Below are positions 60,092-64,000 of a DNA stretch of 64,000 nucleotides, piece after piece. The notes under the pieces were generated by a model. That model was not told the DNA's origin. It saw nothing but the letters and a program-made list of their open reading frames with translations, and did no database searches. A program made the position numbers and the translations under genes. Origin of the DNA: Larimichthys crocea (taxonomy: Eukaryota; Chordata; Actinopteri; Sciaenidae); the NCBI RefSeq assembly GCF_000972845.2, contig NC_040027.1, positions 14,931,793 to 14,995,792 of the forward strand. The letters run 5' to 3'. Position 1 is the first letter of the stretch. Every line of letters starts with the position of its first letter.

Positions 60092-62834
60092 TATAGACCA
60101 TGCAGAGTCAGTCAGTCTGTCGGGGGATTCCTGTTTAGTCCTTTGGTGAATGTCTGGGGTCTCACTGCAGGGACAGGCGGGGCTGCTGTGGGGGGTTGGT
60201 GTTGAGTTGGAGGCACAATTATTTGCCCGCGATGATGTGTCCAATTTCTGTTGTTTATAGTTTGTGTCTCCACTTCTTTTCTCTTCTCTCATCTCTCCAT
60301 CATCCCCTTAATGAAAAACACATAAACCGCACCTTAAGCTCCACCAAATATCTTCCCACTTTAGAGTCTGTTTTGATATTATTACACCGCCGTCTTTCCA
60401 TGTCTGTCAAACCTCGTCTTTGTAATACAAAACCATATCAGTGTGTTGTTGTTGTTGCCTAAACAAAAAGGCAATTAAATTTAATGACAGCATCATTTTC
60501 CTGACCCATAAATTTAAAAGGTTTGTCTGCCTGACACAGGTATGAAGGTATGAAGGTATGAAAACAATATTCTTGAGTGTGTGTCCTGCCACATCCTCGT
60601 ACTTATACTTCCTTTTGTGTGTTGATGTTATTGTGTGCTGATGAGTTTTTTTCACTCATCAGTTATTAAACCAATCCGGCCCAATGATTCTGTACACTTT
60701 GGTACTCCACCTCTCCAGCCATCCACAGAAAACCATAGACAGATCAGTTAGTAGGCTTCAGTAGAAGTGTTACAATTAATTATGTCAAACAAAACTAAAG
60801 TTTGAATCTAATCAAAAATGTGTTTGATGTGTTTACTCATTTATCTCTGAATCTGTCTCCATCTGACCCACCTGACCTGTGAGTGAACCCTGGGGAATCC
60901 TCATGGGATACGAGCAGGAGTGTGTATCCCTATCTAGACGATCCACAATCCAATACACAAATGTCACAGATAGATTTGCGGTGCTCATGTAAATCCAGAG
61001 TATGTGGTGTGTATCCTCTCATTGATTGATACAGTTGATCTGAAAATATGTGAGTGAAGATGTGAATAAAACCCCTCATAACGCTACAGTTCACTGCAAT
61101 TCAAAGCCAATTTGATTCAGCCATAATTAGCATTTGATGTTTTTACTTTTTCACATTTAAGGACTGGACACTTAATCGGGAATTGTAAATAACAGTACAT
61201 ATATTGGAGGGAGCAGGGTTTATGATGCACCTGACACATGTAATACAATATTGAGATTTTAGACAGCATTGTGCATGGCAGGCCAACATAGCAATCTCCA
61301 AATTTCACACGTGAATTGGGTCAAATCTGTGTATTCTGTATCAACATAGCAAATTTGGTGCAGACGCAGTTCAAACGACGTCGTAAACCGACTCCAGTCA
61401 GACCTTTTGTAACTGTTCTTCTTCAGCCACATCCTTTAAGCCCATACTTTGTTGTTCCTCTATGCAAACATCTGTTTTTCATCTTTATCTGTTCTTTACC
61501 TCCTCTGCAGACGCTTTGACCTCCACACACACTCTGACCCTCCTAAAATTGATCTCTGCCTTCTTCTGTCTGAATGCTGAAATCCCAGATACACATGTTG
61601 TGCGTCTGCCGTCCTCATGACCTTGAGGGACCGTAGAGAGGGTCAGAGGTGAAGCAGCTACTCCTGCTCTTCACAACCTGACACTCCAGAAACATGAAAG
61701 CTGAGACCCGAGGTGGTGTGTGTTTGTGCGCGTATATACGTGCGTGTTCACGTGTGCAATTCGACACCCTGAAAAAATAAACCGCGGTATGCTCGGGTGG
61801 TGAAATTTGTTTATTTGAAATGGAGTGCTTGCTGGTGTGTGAAAATGTGTCCATGTGTGTGTGTGTGTGTGTGAAATGAACAAAAAGAGCAGATAAACAA
61901 ACTGTTAAATAAGCGACAAATAAGTGACAAATTTGACAGGAGCAGGGTGTTTTTTTTTTTCTTTACATCTCTCCCTTCATGTGGTGTGTTGGTGTGTTTC
62001 TGTCAGTCTGTCAGTTTGAGACACACAGAAACGCACACACACACACACACACACGCACACACACACACAAAGAAGCCCTGCTGTCAATCAGGGTTCAGTA
62101 AGAGGCAGGAAACAGACAGGCTATTCTGTCCCTTGGCACGAGTCCCTAAAACTGTGGCCTAGCTGCTGCAGAGAGAGCACTGTGTGTCACACGCTACAGA
62201 TACAGGCTACCCTCTGTCACACACAAATAACCTCTCTCTCTCTCTCCGTCTGTCTCTCGTGTATGTCTTTATTTCTCTCTGCCGCAACGTTCACATCTGC
62301 GTTCAGCACCCATTCATACACATTGCACAGAAATAAGCTGGAAAACCATGTCCGCAGCTTAACAAAGCGGGTGATCCATCCCGTGCTCTGACAGGCTGAC
62401 CTGCTTGGAGAATCCCCTTCACACACTCTGTGTGTGTGTGTGTGTGCATATGCAGTCACCCAAACATATTATTGTTGAGCATCTCATTGTGAAACCATGG
62501 ACATTAGTGTAATATACTGTCATACCAGCCTCCGCTCTCATGGGGAGGCTTTGAAAGACAAACACAAGGCTCTCGTGGATAAATGGAGGCGAGCTCTCGT
62601 TAACAGCTCCACAAAGCTCCAAAAACATACTCCACATTGTGCTTGATACTTCATGACATTTATGAGAATTGCTTATAAATAATTACGACGAAGGATGTCT
62701 GCCTCCTGTTTCCCAGAGTTTCCCGTCTGTCTCTCTCTTTATTTTGTGTGTCGCTTGGGCATGGCATCCGGTTTTCCTTCCACCTGCCTGATCACCTCAC
62801 CACCTGTTCCTCATCATCTCATCATCTCATCAAC
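58851..62834. other. Non-coding DNA with GT/CA tracts
   Basis: GT repeats at about 59768-59787 and 60053-60090, CA/CG repeat at 62033-62069, GT repeats at 61855-61873 and 62428-62445. No gene or transposon boundary recognised. Confidence 0.45.
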
Positions 62835-63590
62835 CTCTGCAGTACAAATGACTGGCTTAACCTCCAAGTCTCTGCCAGATCGTTCAGTAGCTATCTTGGT
62901 ACTGGTCCCTGTGCTCCAGGATATCCCCTGTCTTCCACCTGCCACTCTCAAGCAACAACCTCTGTGACAACATGGCAGTGGCCAGAGCCCAATATTATTT
63001 TCAGCTTCAAATCAGCTCTTCAGAAACTTGGGGGTGATGCCACTCATTCGTAGGGATGGGAACCGGTTCTGTGTGTTTCAATTCCATGGAATCGTTTGGT
63101 AGTTTACCTAACGATTCTCTAAAGCACGAATTACGTCGTGTAACTTCCTGAAGTAGTTACGCATGCTCGATTCCAGCAAGCACGACAAATTACGGCACGT
63201 AACTTACGCAAGTAAGAAACATTTGCGCACACAACATGCAACATGTTTAAATGAATGTCGTGTTTTTGTCTACCATGTTAGTGCGATGTGCTGCTTTGTA
63301 AAACATGCTATAACAGTTAACATTAAACGAATGCCTTCTGCATTACATTTAGAAGATGACCATGACGAGAGAGGCAGTCTGGCTGGCTCAGAGGCTGGCA
63401 GCTGTACTAGTACTCGTTCCAGTTCACTACCTCCTCTAGATGATGCTGATCAAACTGTTTGTTCTCCTTTTTTTCCCAAATGAGAATCGATAAGAGAATC
63501 GATAATGGAATCAGAATCGTAAAATTTTTATCAATTCCCATCCCTACTTATTCACTGTCCATTCTTTATACTGTCACTTGATTCCCTCTC
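62835..63590 (+). repeat. Dispersed repeat D, copy 3, split by a hAT element
   Basis: The left part, to 63050, matches the 3' region of copy 1 (TCTTCAGAAAC...GGGTGATG). The right part resumes at 63555 with TGTCCATTCTTTATACTGT, which in copy 1 at 21470 follows almost directly. The intervening 0.5 kb is a later insertion. Confidence 0.6.
63051..63546 (+). mobile_element. Non-autonomous hAT element with BED-finger-like remnant
   Basis: 496 bp with 12-base inverted ends, TAGGGATGGGAA, and an imperfect 8-bp direct repeat outside (CTCATTCG at 63043-63050, CTTATTCA at 63547-63554). Several GAATCGATAA-like subterminal repeats lie near the right end (63483-63520). A plus-strand frame at 63163-63483 includes KKHLRTQHA followed by a Cys-containing stretch, reminiscent of the His-side of a BED zinc finger. 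There is no catalytic domain, so it is a deletion derivative or captured fragment. Confidence 0.7.
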
Positions 63591-64000
63591 ACCTGGATCT
63601 CCACCTGCCCTTGTACATTACACCTCTGTTCTCAAATATACTGTTAAACTATCACTGGTCTTAGACTGGTGTAAACGTTCATACGAAAATTATGCCTTTC
63701 TTTTGTATGGGGACTCAAAGTAGATGTTCATATGTTTTATATCTGTGATTGGTGTTGACAGTGTTTTCTTTTTTACCCAGCACTACTTCTAAAATCTAAA
63801 TTAAGTCTATTAGGATTGAGTGTCCGCATACTATTGGCCATAGACATAGTGTACCTTCAGGCTCTTCTCCCGTCTCTCTCACACACACTCTTGTTTTTCC
63901 TTACTCTGCTCCAGTTTCTTGATTCACACTGTCCATGAAGTTTGCATCAGTTGAAGTCATGCTGGTTGTATTTCTGGAGCAGTGACATTCTGGCAGTGAG
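63591..64000. other. Non-coding DNA to the window edge
   Basis: No feature recognised. Confidence 0.4.

Noticed and set aside
1..64000. CRISPR arrays, prophage, operons, tRNA or rRNA genes, endogenous virus genes
   Set aside because: No regularly spaced repeats, no clear tRNA cloverleaf outside the SINE heads, and no recognisable viral gag/pol/env-type coding sequence were seen by eye.

Overview
This window is vertebrate nuclear DNA, most likely from a percomorph-type teleost fish. It has intron-split genes, long non-coding stretches, abundant CA/GT microsatellites, and many fish-type interspersed repeats: Tc1-like fossils, hAT and MITE elements with terminal inverted repeats, a tRNA-derived SINE and non-LTR retrotransposon tails. 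There is no bacterial-style gene layout, operon, CRISPR array or prophage. The lineage call is inference from the repeats and the protein sequences.

Only two protein-coding genes can be supported, both in the first 16 kb. On the minus strand lies plpp6 (2320-8298), a PAP2-superfamily polyisoprenoid diphosphate phosphatase of 286 aa in two exons. Its 5.1 kb intron carries two diverged copies of a decayed Tc1/mariner-type transposon. On the plus strand, diverging from it, lies prdx6 (9895-15896), the 1-Cys peroxiredoxin with phospholipase A2 activity, 221 aa in five exons, with a polyadenylation signal at 16089. The two start codons are about 1.6 kb apart, separated by a CpG-rich region and a MITE-like repeat. 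Both products act on lipids (isoprenoid diphosphates; oxidised phospholipids), but nothing in the sequence shows a functional link.

From about 16.1 kb to the end (48 kb) no exon of a known protein could be recognised. This part is intergenic, or a giant intron of an unseen gene. It is a mosaic of apparently unique DNA, microsatellites and dispersed repeats. Six degraded copies of one repeat carrying the GCTAAGCT motif lie at 19.0, 20.8, 23.4, 24.0, 57.7 and 58.6 kb. Another repeat occurs at 21.1, 33.2 and 62.9 kb. A family of MITEs starting TTAAAGCAAC occurs at 26.0, 42.6 and 45.1 kb. A tRNA-type SINE occurs at 26.35 and 28.97 kb. Non-LTR retrotransposon remnants lie at 36.7, 47.1 and 58.0 kb, and hAT-type elements with 8-bp target duplications at 47.72 and 63.05 kb.

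The most informative observations concern transposon history. The SINE at 28.97 kb carries what looks like 3' flanking DNA of the SINE copy at 26.35 kb, followed by a second SINE tail, as expected from 3' transduction. A hAT element at 63.05 kb is nested in a repeat whose uninterrupted relatives lie elsewhere in the same window. No new gene system was found.
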